A stretch of DNA of 64,000 bases, from assembly GCF_019603315.1 (NCBI RefSeq), contig NZ_CP080649.1, forward strand, positions 697,501 through 761,500, given 5' to 3'. Below are positions 7,740 through 14,851 of the stretch, one piece after another. The notes under the pieces are model-generated. The model saw only the letters and a program-made list of their open reading frames with translations. It did not search any database and had not been told where the DNA came from. This stretch comes from Ruficoccus sp. ZRK36 (GTDB lineage: Bacteria > Verrucomicrobiota > Verrucomicrobiia > Opitutales > Cerasicoccaceae). Within the stretch, counting starts at the first letter, position 1, and each line of letters begins with the position of its first letter. The position numbers and the translations under genes were made by a program.

Positions 7740-9065
7740 CTAGGACGCCAACAGCTCAACAGCATCAAAGCTGTTGTACAGATCACCGAGATTTCTGGAA
7801 TTAATGCGAAATTGGCTTCGTCGCTTTATCTTGGCACGACCAGTTGACCAATTCTCTCCCTTTATACCTGGATCATAGTAAACCGAATCCTTGCTCATGG
7901 CCGACAGGAACATGGTAAAATCCGTCCCTCGTCCCGTAAAAATAGTGCCCCCGTACTGATATTGTCTTGAATCCAAAACCTGGCACATCGAGGGAATATA
8001 GGCAGCTTGGGCGTGCTTGCGCGACCAGTGCTCAACCAATGCCGGGAACGGCCATTTGGCGGCAATATCCGTTCCATTTGTCAGTACGATTCCACCCTCG
8101 AAGTCCGTAATCTTATTCGTAAACGGGCAATAGCCGTCCAATTTCAGAAATAGCCCCGTCCCGGCATGAACTGAATTTGCTTTGTGAACGCCGCCAAAAT
8201 TCATCCTATCAGGCCTCCCTCTCTTGTCCGGGTAGCCATATTTCCGCAAGAATGCCTCAACGCCTTGTTCGGCATAGTAACCGCCCGTAGGCTCGGGCGT
8301 CATAAGTGTGATGGTTGCCACACCTAAAGGGTCAAATCTGGCAACGTTGTATTGCTTGATTTCCCAACCAAGGTAATCCGGTTCCGCCCGACCATTGGGG
8401 ATAACGCCCAACTCGGCCTCCAGTGTGTACCCTCCGCAATTCGGTGCCTCGCATGGACCGGTTGACCCGTCAGCCAACAGCCTCTTTGAATTTATCCAGC
8501 CACATTCGTGAATACGCCGCAGTTGCGCAATCAACTGCTGATAGGGCGACAAAATTTGAGACTCGCTGAGCAGTAGTTCCAAAAAGACCCCTACACATTC
8601 AAGGCCCGTCTGCGATTCAAGCTCTCGGGCAACCCGGCTTTCCCGGCCACAGGCATAGGCAAGGATTTCACCGGTATCGCAGATTCCCAACACAAGGATA
8701 CGCCCCTCATCCCTTGATGCCATGATGGAGGATGGAGCCAATTTACATCTCTTGAGAAAGCCGGACATACGTACCTCAGGGTATTGGGGATACAATATCA
8801 ATTGGCTGTCTGGAGCCTTTTCCCGCTGGCCGTTTTCACCCACCCAGAATAAATCCAGCGGAGCCTTATATCGCCACTTGTCTCTCTTCACATTGTGCTC
8901 CCTTTGTATTCCCTTGTAGGGCAGGATATTCAGGGCTGACAAATTCCCGGCCAAATAGACTTGGTTCTTGGAATTATCATTGGGAGCCAGCTTTTTGATA
9001 AAAATACGTTTCGCGCCCAGATCAGTGAGAACATACTTGATGCGGGATAGGCTGATATCGTCCAT
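7740..9065 (-). CDS. MvaI/BcnI-family type II restriction endonuclease
   Basis: A 441-residue protein. The C-terminal half carries the MvaI/BcnI signature, GYTLEAELGVIPNGRAEPD followed by YLGWEIKQ, in which Asp230, Glu235 and Lys237 form a PD-(D/E)XK-like catalytic site. The first ~165 residues are an additional N-terminal domain that I cannot name. MvaI cuts CCWGG and BcnI cuts CCSGG as monomers, so CCNGG-class specificity is expected. The gene ends the dcm-vsr-endonuclease run, 11 bases after vsr. The Dcm-like methyltransferase 0.5 kb upstream would protect the host. Confidence 0.85.
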   Translation of the reverse strand: MDDISLSRIKYVLTDLGAKRIFIKKLAPNDNSKNQVYLAGNLSALNILPYKGIQREHNVKRDKWRYKAPLDLFWVGENGQREKAPDSQLILYPQYPEVRMSGFLKRCKLAPSSIMASRDEGRILVLGICDTGEILAYACGRESRVARELESQTGLECVGVFLELLLSESQILSPYQQLIAQLRRIHECGWINSKRLLADGSTGPCEAPNCGGYTLEAELGVIPNGRAEPDYLGWEIKQYNVARFDPLGVATITLMTPEPTGGYYAEQGVEAFLRKYGYPDKRGRPDRMNFGGVHKANSVHAGTGLFLKLDGYCPFTNKITDFEGGIVLTNGTDIAAKWPFPALVEHWSRKHAQAAYIPSMCQVLDSRQYQYGGTIFTGRGTDFTMFLSAMSKDSVYYDPGIKGENWSTGRAKIKRRSQFRINSRNLGDLYNSFDAVELLAS

Positions 9066-9076
9066 TTGTACTCCTG

Positions 9077-9532
9077 TTAGCGATTTCCCCCTTCGAGGCA
9101 GAGAGCATAGCTGTCAGACTTTAGCCAAGAATCAATCATCGTCACAACGGCTTCAATTCCAATTGAACGCTTACCTTTCAGGGCGCATTCCCAGAGTGTG
9201 CATACCCGCCACCCCATTTCGGCAAGACGTTTTCGCGTTTCCATGTCCCTGTGTTTGTTTTGAGCGAGCTTGTTTTTCCAGAATTCAACGTTGGATTTTG
9301 GCCATTTGAACAACGTACAATCGTGCTGATGCCAAAAGCATCCGTTAACAAAAATAACGGCATTATATTTTTTCAACACAATATCCGGCTTCCCGGGTAT
9401 CTTATTGCCATGAAGCCGATAACGGTAACCCAGCGCAAACAAACCAGAACGCACCAAAATTTCGGGTTTGGTGTTCTTGTTCCTGATACCCCGCATCATC
9501 CGACTGCGGGTCTGCCCGTCGACAACGTCCAC
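9077..9532 (-). CDS. vsr: Very short patch repair endonuclease
   Basis: A 151-residue Vsr protein. It nicks beside T:G mismatches produced by deamination of 5-methylcytosine at Dcm-type sites. Visible elements: MRGIRNKNTKPE at the N-terminus, the catalytic Asp50 in PGKPDIVL, and the zinc-site cluster NGCFWHQHDC (Cys65, His70, Cys72), then FWKNKLAQNKHRD. It starts two bases after the methyltransferase stop, so the two are translationally linked, which is the usual pairing of vsr with a C5-cytosine methyltransferase. Confidence 0.96.
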   Translation of the reverse strand: MDVVDGQTRSRMMRGIRNKNTKPEILVRSGLFALGYRYRLHGNKIPGKPDIVLKKYNAVIFVNGCFWHQHDCTLFKWPKSNVEFWKNKLAQNKHRDMETRKRLAEMGWRVCTLWECALKGKRSIGIEAVVTMIDSWLKSDSYALCLEGGNR

Positions 9533-9534
9533 GT

Positions 9535-10824
9535 TCAGGCAGGAATATTGATGTAAGTTTGCCTTTGCACCCGTTCGGGCTCCTTCAGAGCCATGACATG
9601 AGGCTTCATGATTTTGGCAATGGCAGTCACGACCGGAACAACCACGGCATTTCCGAACTGCTTGTACGCTCTGGTGTCGGACACGGGGATCACCGTTTTG
9701 TGCGTATCATTATCGAAGCCCATCAACCTGGCACATTCCCGCGGAGTCAGTCTTCTTGGATTCTTGCGAATTCCCTGAGATACAAGTATCTCACTGCCAT
9801 CCTTGTAGTAACGGGCAGAAAGCGTACGGCTTGTATCCTCAGGCTGAACCAGACCGTAGCCGAAACCATTCCCGCTGGCCTTGTGCTTGGCTGCATAATC
9901 CTGGAGGTATTGCCAAAGATGGTCCGAAAGCGTGTACTTGTCTGCCACTTTGGCCTTGGGGCCCGAAGTATAAGGCTCTTCAGGCATTTCCGAACCATCC
10001 TCTGGATGAAGAATAGAATTTAGCTTGGGGCCTTTCTTCAAGTCAGGCAGTTTAAGGTCATTCCAGGAAAACGCGGTCTCACTCCTGAATCCGACTATAA
10101 AAGTACGCTCGCGATGCTGCGGAACGAAATGCTTCGCATCGACAACCCGGTGGCTTTCGTCGCCACTTCCAACAATATAGCCCAGCTCTCTGAGGGTATT
10201 GATAATGACCTGAAACGTTTTGCCTTTGTCATGGGATTTCAGGTTTTTCACATTTTCCAGCAAAAATGCAATCGGTCGCTTGGCCTTCAGTATCTGAACG
10301 ATATCAAAAAACAGTGTCCCCTGTGTCTCATCTTCAAAACCGTGCTTTCTTCCCAAGGAGTTTTTCTTTGAAACCCCTGCAATACTGAATGGCTGGCAAG
10401 GGAAGCCGGCAACAAGCACATCATGGGCTGGGATTACGGACTTATCCTGAACCCCCTGGATATCGCCCACAATCTCATGATCGATCGGAAAATTTGCGCG
10501 ATACGTCTTCTGCGCATAGCTGTCCCACTCACTGGTAAACACGCATTGGCCACCAACTGCCTCAAAGGCTAATCGCATACCACCAATACCGGCGAATAAG
10601 TCAATAAACGTAAAGTCATGGGCACCATTTGCATTGTTTGATCGAGGATAGAGCATCTCTCTCATCATGGGGAGATATGCCTGAATAGGCTGCGAGTCTC
10701 CATGCTCCCAGCGTTGAATCGTTTTTGGAGCCACCCCAAGGCGGTCTGCGATTTCAGCTTGCGTGTACATACGTCTTAATGCGCTTAGGTACCATTCAAG
10801 TTCATTTTTAAACTCTCTGGGCAT
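9535..10824 (-). CDS. dcm: DNA (cytosine-5) methyltransferase, Dcm-like, with N-terminal regulatory HTH
   Basis: About 429 residues from ATG 10824 (upstream ATGs at 10836 and 10845 are in frame). An N-terminal helix-turn-helix, YTQAEIADRLGVAPKTIQRWE, precedes the C5-methyltransferase motifs FIDLFAGIGGM (I), AGFPCQPFS (IV, catalytic Cys143), LLENVKNL (VI), QHRERTFIVGF (VIII) and RRLTPRECARLMGF through KQFGNAVVVPV (IX-X). The region between motifs IV and VI and GNGFGYG...TRTLSARYYKDG is strikingly like E. coli Dcm, which methylates CCWGG. The HTH extension suggests autorepression, as in SsoII/EcoRII-type enzymes; a fitting palindrome overlaps the putative promoter. Protects the element's host from the linked endonuclease. 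Confidence 0.93.
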   Translation of the reverse strand: MPREFKNELEWYLSALRRMYTQAEIADRLGVAPKTIQRWEHGDSQPIQAYLPMMREMLYPRSNNANGAHDFTFIDLFAGIGGMRLAFEAVGGQCVFTSEWDSYAQKTYRANFPIDHEIVGDIQGVQDKSVIPAHDVLVAGFPCQPFSIAGVSKKNSLGRKHGFEDETQGTLFFDIVQILKAKRPIAFLLENVKNLKSHDKGKTFQVIINTLRELGYIVGSGDESHRVVDAKHFVPQHRERTFIVGFRSETAFSWNDLKLPDLKKGPKLNSILHPEDGSEMPEEPYTSGPKAKVADKYTLSDHLWQYLQDYAAKHKASGNGFGYGLVQPEDTSRTLSARYYKDGSEILVSQGIRKNPRRLTPRECARLMGFDNDTHKTVIPVSDTRAYKQFGNAVVVPVVTAIAKIMKPHVMALKEPERVQRQTYINIPA

Positions 10825-10829
10825 AATTG

Positions 10830-10844
10830 TGGACATTCTGTCCA
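10830..10844. promoter_or_regulatory. GGACA-N3-TGTCC operator candidate of the methyltransferase
   Basis: TGGACA (10830-10835) and TGTCCA (10839-10844) form a perfect 6-bp inverted repeat with a three-base centre. From memory, the operator bound by the HTH domain of the SsoII methyltransferase has the same GGACA-N3-TGTCC core. The palindrome covers the proposed -10 element. Confidence 0.6.
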
Positions 10845-10861
10845 TTTTATGTCCCTGTCAA
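10833..10861 (-). promoter_or_regulatory. Putative promoter of the methyltransferase operon
   Basis: On the minus strand a perfect -35 TTGACA (10861-10856) is followed after 17 bases by GAATGT (10838-10833), a weak -10. Transcription would start within a few bases of ATG 10824, giving a leaderless or nearly leaderless mRNA, which would explain the lack of a ribosome site. Confidence 0.4.
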
Positions 10862-10977
10862 TTGTCTTTGTGGTCAAGAACTGACGCCGCAAGATTATTT
10901 AGTGATACAATTAGACTTGAATTTGCTGTGAGCAAGAGGAAACAACCAAAACGAGAAAGACTTTTCGGCTCACCATT

Positions 10978-12138
10978 CTATGCTTTAATGTGCCGTTTAA
11001 TGCGAACAATCGGCTCATGTCTACCGCCCAACACAACTGCCAGTTCAAGCGGTGTAGCATCTGCAAAGGTCTTGAGCAGGTTCAGTGCGTGGTAGGCCCA
11101 TTTCTTGCCAAGGCGTTCCTTTAGGGCATCGAGTGAATCGCAGCCGAGAATGTGGGCGAGTTGGGCAACGAGCTTGCGCCACTCCCTACCGGTATCGAGC
11201 CACGCGAAGGTTTGCGAGACGGCGCGCCAGCCCCGTGAGTAACGGACCATGCGGGCACCTTTGAATTGCTCTCCCCGGAACTGGCTGCCTTTCTCCAGGT
11301 ATTTGCCGACGTACTTGGCAATGCCTTCGGCGTTGGAGCGGATCGGCAGGAGTTCGCACCGGCCAAAGCCGTAATGCCCGGCAACCTCTCGAAGGTGTAC
11401 CCAGAGGTGGCGAAGTTCAGGGGAAGCGGTGGAAGCATATTGCTTGAGCAGTGAATAGAAGCGGGCAGTTTTGCCGTTGGTGCGGTATTCGTTTTGGCAT
11501 TCCCGAAAGGCCGTGAAGTCAAAGCCCGTGCGAATGTCCGACCGGCACACCACCACCAGATGATAATGCACCGCCCCGCGCTTCTGTGGTTCGACCACGA
11601 TCACCCACGCTTCAAAGTTCTTGCGCAGGATGTTTGTCGCCAGCGAGTTGAACCGGCGTTGCGCTTCGCGGAAGTCCGTCACGTTATCGGCAAAGGTCAG
11701 CGTCAGGAATCCTAGCCGCTCGATCCCAAAATGATTGGCCATGTACTCGATGTTCTTTTCCAACGCGAAGTTCTTCTTGAGTTCACCCTGAGTCGGAGGC
11801 CCGAAACGGCGTTGTGACCCGTCCGGCAGGTTAAGCCAGATTCTAGGCCCGTCCACCTTGTGAACCATCTCCGGCGGGTGTTGCCTCAGAGCATTCGCTG
11901 CCTCTGTTATTGAGTTGTTTTTCTTTAGACAAGGAAGGGCGGCTGCGCCGCCCTCGGGGCCGCCGGGCAGTGCGGGCACGCCCTCCGGCGTGCTCCGCGC
12001 TGCCTCGTCGTCCCTCGCGGGAGCTTGACAGCTACTCGTTGGCCGAATGTAATCAGCACTATTCGAGAGGTTTTCCGCTTCCGATGTTTGCCCTTCGCCG
12101 TGTTGCCGCATGGCAGGGGCTTTTTTGCGGGTGCTCAT
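10978..12138 (-). CDS. HUH-type (rolling-circle) replication initiation protein
   Basis: A 386-residue protein with the motifs of rolling-circle Rep enzymes: motif 1 FLTLTF (residues 144-149), the metal-binding HUH motif His191-Tyr-His193 in AVHYHLVVV, and motif 3 AKYVGKYLEKG with candidate nucleophiles Tyr276 and Tyr280. The first ~75 residues are Pro/Ala-rich and probably disordered. Such proteins nick the plus origin and attach to the 5' end during plasmid or phage replication; some also act as relaxases. The start ATG overlaps the stop of the right-end frame by four bases (ATGA, 12135-12138), so in the circular form it is coupled to the integrase frame. Confidence 0.82.
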   Translation of the reverse strand: MSTRKKAPAMRQHGEGQTSEAENLSNSADYIRPTSSCQAPARDDEAARSTPEGVPALPGGPEGGAAALPCLKKNNSITEAANALRQHPPEMVHKVDGPRIWLNLPDGSQRRFGPPTQGELKKNFALEKNIEYMANHFGIERLGFLTLTFADNVTDFREAQRRFNSLATNILRKNFEAWVIVVEPQKRGAVHYHLVVVCRSDIRTGFDFTAFRECQNEYRTNGKTARFYSLLKQYASTASPELRHLWVHLREVAGHYGFGRCELLPIRSNAEGIAKYVGKYLEKGSQFRGEQFKGARMVRYSRGWRAVSQTFAWLDTGREWRKLVAQLAHILGCDSLDALKERLGKKWAYHALNLLKTFADATPLELAVVLGGRHEPIVRIKRHIKA

Positions 12139-12485
12139 TGGGCACCTCCCCCGGTTGGCGGGTTAACGTCATCGACTGGGCCTAGAGCCAGTCCCGCCGC
12201 CTGCTTCCGTGCCTGAGCAAGCGAGCCAGAAGGCACGCTGTCTTGCTCAGCACGGGGCGGCTCCCCATCGACCCGGCCAACCTCGACAGTCGCACGGATG
12301 ACCTGTCTTTGTCCGGGCGATAGATGCGGCCATGACTCAACCACCTTTGCCAGCAGGTGCCAGTCGTTATCAGAAATCTGTGACCCTATCAGTGACCCTT
12401 GCTCGGGACAACTTTCGCAACCTAGCGGGTCATCAGCACCTTGTATATTTTCCGACCGGGGTTCGAATCCCCGTGGGGACGCCAC
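12135..12485 (-). CDS. Right-end frame that would complete the integrase in the circular form
   Basis: An open frame of 116 codons beginning in attR; the only start is a GTG (12483-12485) without a ribosome site. The first 11 codons encode VASPRGFEPRS from the att repeat in the same frame used by the integrase at attL. Joining the ends by excision therefore fuses integrase residues 1-427 to the 105 residues encoded here (ENIQGADD...). The segment includes QGSLIGSQISD, mirroring GSHIGSQISG of the integrase, and WHLLAKVVESWPHLSPGQRQVI, a helix pair that I recall from C-terminal tails of related integrases. Whether it is translated in the integrated state is doubtful. Confidence 0.55.
   Translation of the reverse strand: MASPRGFEPRSENIQGADDPLGCESCPEQGSLIGSQISDNDWHLLAKVVESWPHLSPGQRQVIRATVEVGRVDGEPPRAEQDSVPSGSLAQARKQAAGLALGPVDDVNPPTGGGAQ
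12371..12400. repeat. Right arm-type repeat pair
   Basis: Matches 5283-5312 at 28 of 30 positions, in the same orientation, with two GTGACCCT units at a 12-base period. It lies 53 bases inside attR. Candidate integrase arm-binding site. Confidence 0.55.
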
Positions 12486-12488
12486 TTT
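12453..12488. repeat. attR: right 36-bp direct repeat
   Basis: Exact copy of 5131-5166. The bases to its left do not form the rest of a tRNA, so this is the displaced copy generated by integration, not a second tRNA gene. Confidence 0.93.
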
Positions 12489-12567
12489 TTAAGGTTAAGT
12501 GGCTTGGGCTTAGGAGTAGGAGAACGCAGTTTAGCAGGCGTCTTATAAAAACCGGGCCGTAAGACAA

Positions 12568-12591
12568 CACGGCAAACCGTGGCGTTTTTTT
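12568..12591 (+). terminator. Rho-independent terminator, probably the displaced tRNA-Glu terminator
   Basis: Stem CACGG-CAAA-CCGTG (12568-12581) followed by GCG and seven T residues. It lies about 80 bases beyond attR, where the sequence downstream of tRNA-Glu would have been before insertion. Confidence 0.55.
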
Positions 12592-12628
12592 GCTTTCGCC
12601 CAACAGGCAGGCATGATTACGATATATC

Positions 12629-14809
12629 ATGCCATCCACTACTCATCCGCCATATCCATCCCCCCCGAACGCCCTCAGCCTGGTAAGCTTTGAACCAGTC
12701 CCACACTGGGTAAAATCGCATGAGGCAGCGCATAGTGTCGCGCGCAAAGACAGTGATGCACTGACCCAGCTGCTGATCGACCGGCAGCACGATCTAGCTA
12801 GCCGCACCGTCTTTGACCGGCGAGTCCTTCGCCTGGAAAATATGGATGCGGTGCAGCACCTCTCACAGTGGACACTGGATTTCTCCCCCCTCACTCAACA
12901 AGTCGTCCTGCACGACTTAACTGTCATTCGTAACGGCGAGCGAAAACAGTATGCGATACGCGAAAACATCCGCCTGCTCAACCGGGAACGCAACCTGGAG
13001 GCTTTTATCGTAGACGGCATGGCGACGCTTCTGATCGTGCTGGCCGACATCCGTGTCGGGGACATCATCGACCAGTCTCTATCAATCACAACCCGTCCAC
13101 ACCTGCTTGAAGACGATGCGTTCGGATTCTACACACTCCCCCCAGAGACACAGATTGGCGCATTTCATTACTCCATTACGGCCCCGAGCGGTGAGCTGCC
13201 CAAGTGGGCAAGCTCCGACGCATTGGGGGACCCTGAGCAGCGCACGGACGCAGGACATGAAACCCTCAGCTGGGAGCTCGCTGAGGTATCACGCTTTGAG
13301 ACCGAGCGGAATACCCCCGCGTGGCAACTGCCACCCGCGTGGATCAGTTTCTCGACGATCGAGAGCTGGGAGCGCATTTCGTCAGCCACTGCCCAGGCTT
13401 GGCCCGCCTGCGGCGACACCACTGCTATCGACGAGATTGTTTCCCGCGTTAAATCAGAGCATGCCGATCAGGCGTCTCAGATCGAGGCCCTCATCGCATT
13501 CGTCCAGGACGACTTCCGCTACCTGAGTGTGACTGAAAGCTTTGGCGGACAGATCCCTGCGGCTCCGGAGACCGTGCTGAGCCGCCGCTATGGCGACTGC
13601 AAAGACCTGTCCTTGCTACTGTCTACACTCCTGCGTCAGCTCGGCGTGCAGGCCAGGCCCGTCGTCGTCAGCGCCGACATCGGAAGGACCATACCGGAAC
13701 TACTCCCGAGCCTGAACGCCTTTAACCACGCGATTATATCGTTTTTCCACGAAGACCATGAATACTGGGTGGACCCCACTGCACACGCACAGGGTGGCGG
13801 AGCGTTAAAGCGCCACGTCAGTCGGTTTTACTACGGACTGCCCATTGAGAGCGAGGGCTGCGCACTGGCCACACAACCACCCATCCCCGGCAAAGACACG
13901 TATCAACTTCACGATACAATCCTCCTGGACACCGCCGGTGGGCACTCTCTACTCCGTATCCAGATTTTCGCGACAGGCCTCTACGCAGACCATCTGCGCG
14001 AGCGACTGCGCGGAAACGGCGAAAATGGATTCAGTCAGTATCTGATCGATCGAACACGTGATCGCTACAAGGTAGAGAAGGCACTTGAAGAACCTCTTTA
14101 CGAGGATGATCGAGCAGAGAACACATGGAAAATGGTCGAGCTCTACCAGCTTCCACCCCTGCATGGGAGCCAGAACGGAGTCTATGGTATCGACCTTCCA
14201 GCCTCCTTGCCCCTGAACATACTGCCCTTCCCGGATTCAGAAAAACGCCATGCCCCCTTCGCCATTCCAGATGGCGTTGACGTATCACATACCACAGAAA
14301 TCCGAGCCAGCTCAAACCAAGCCCAACCAGGTCGCTCTGAGCTTGCTGAGTTTAAGGGTATTCACTTTAGCGTAGATACCCGGCTCAAGAAAACCGTGTG
14401 GACACACACCGTCGCGCTAAAGACGCAATGCGACCACCTCGCACCAGAGGATCTCCCCGCCTTTCGGACAGAGTTCCGGTCGGCCATACAAGCGGCAGGC
14501 CTGGGTATACAAGCCGCCAAGGGACACCGCCGTCTCAAACGGGAAAGTAATTTCTTCACCCTACCTGAAGCAGCCTCTCAGCGAGCACACACATCGGCAA
14601 GAAGCCGGAAGGTGCACTATGAGACGTTACAGTCAGGCTCAGACCACCGCTCCCACCGACGCACTCGCTCTGGGAGACCCCGGACCCATGCCCATAGAAG
14701 CAGCAGCTCTGGTTCACGCAAAGGATGGTGGGTCATGGGTGTCGTAATCGTGGTCGTAATCAAAGGCATCGTCCTACTGACAAAGCTCGGCACCTCGACC
14801 GCCCCCTGA
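12629..14809 (+). CDS. DUF3857 / transglutaminase-like protein with C-terminal membrane helix
   Basis: A 726-residue protein. Residues ~60-260 resemble the DUF3857 beta-sandwich; residues ~275-390 form a transglutaminase-like core with the catalytic triad Cys324 (RRYGDCKDLS), His367 (FNHAIIS) and Asp382 (YWVDPT). The C-terminus has a Ser/Arg/His-rich linker and a single membrane helix (VMGVVIVVVIKGIVLLTKL, about 700-718). No signal peptide is visible, so it may be tail-anchored with the enzymatic domain in the cytoplasm. Substrate unknown; related proteins are often peptidases or cell-envelope factors. It is the first chromosomal gene after the inserted element and is convergent with the heparinase gene. 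Confidence 0.78.
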   Translation: MPSTTHPPYPSPPNALSLVSFEPVPHWVKSHEAAHSVARKDSDALTQLLIDRQHDLASRTVFDRRVLRLENMDAVQHLSQWTLDFSPLTQQVVLHDLTVIRNGERKQYAIRENIRLLNRERNLEAFIVDGMATLLIVLADIRVGDIIDQSLSITTRPHLLEDDAFGFYTLPPETQIGAFHYSITAPSGELPKWASSDALGDPEQRTDAGHETLSWELAEVSRFETERNTPAWQLPPAWISFSTIESWERISSATAQAWPACGDTTAIDEIVSRVKSEHADQASQIEALIAFVQDDFRYLSVTESFGGQIPAAPETVLSRRYGDCKDLSLLLSTLLRQLGVQARPVVVSADIGRTIPELLPSLNAFNHAIISFFHEDHEYWVDPTAHAQGGGALKRHVSRFYYGLPIESEGCALATQPPIPGKDTYQLHDTILLDTAGGHSLLRIQIFATGLYADHLRERLRGNGENGFSQYLIDRTRDRYKVEKALEEPLYEDDRAENTWKMVELYQLPPLHGSQNGVYGIDLPASLPLNILPFPDSEKRHAPFAIPDGVDVSHTTEIRASSNQAQPGRSELAEFKGIHFSVDTRLKKTVWTHTVALKTQCDHLAPEDLPAFRTEFRSAIQAAGLGIQAAKGHRRLKRESNFFTLPEAASQRAHTSARSRKVHYETLQSGSDHRSHRRTRSGRPRTHAHRSSSSGSRKGWWVMGVVIVVVIKGIVLLTKLGTSTAP

Positions 14810-14851
14810 TCTCAATGCGATAAGACCAGGAGGCTGACAGGTCCGAAAGGC

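Larger units (their letters stand above)
5131..12488. mobile_element. Integrated element at tRNA-Glu carrying a restriction-modification cassette and HUH Rep
   Basis: A 7.4-kb island bounded by the 36-bp tRNA-derived direct repeats. Every gene in it is on the minus strand: rep (12138-10978), Dcm-like methyltransferase, vsr, endonuclease, two small accessory genes, excisionase-like gene and integrase at the left end. Genes from 7.7 to 10.9 kb are visibly less GC-rich than the host chromosome. There is no conjugation module, so it is best described as a small integrative, possibly mobilisable, plasmid-like element. A tyrosine integrase beside the tRNA, an adjacent helix-turn-helix gene and a replication protein suggest it can excise and replicate as a circle. 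Confidence 0.92.

Noticed and set aside
12453-12484. Possible second tRNA gene at the right end of the element
   Set aside because: Only the T arm and acceptor 3' strand are present; bases to the left do not form D or anticodon arms. It is the att repeat.
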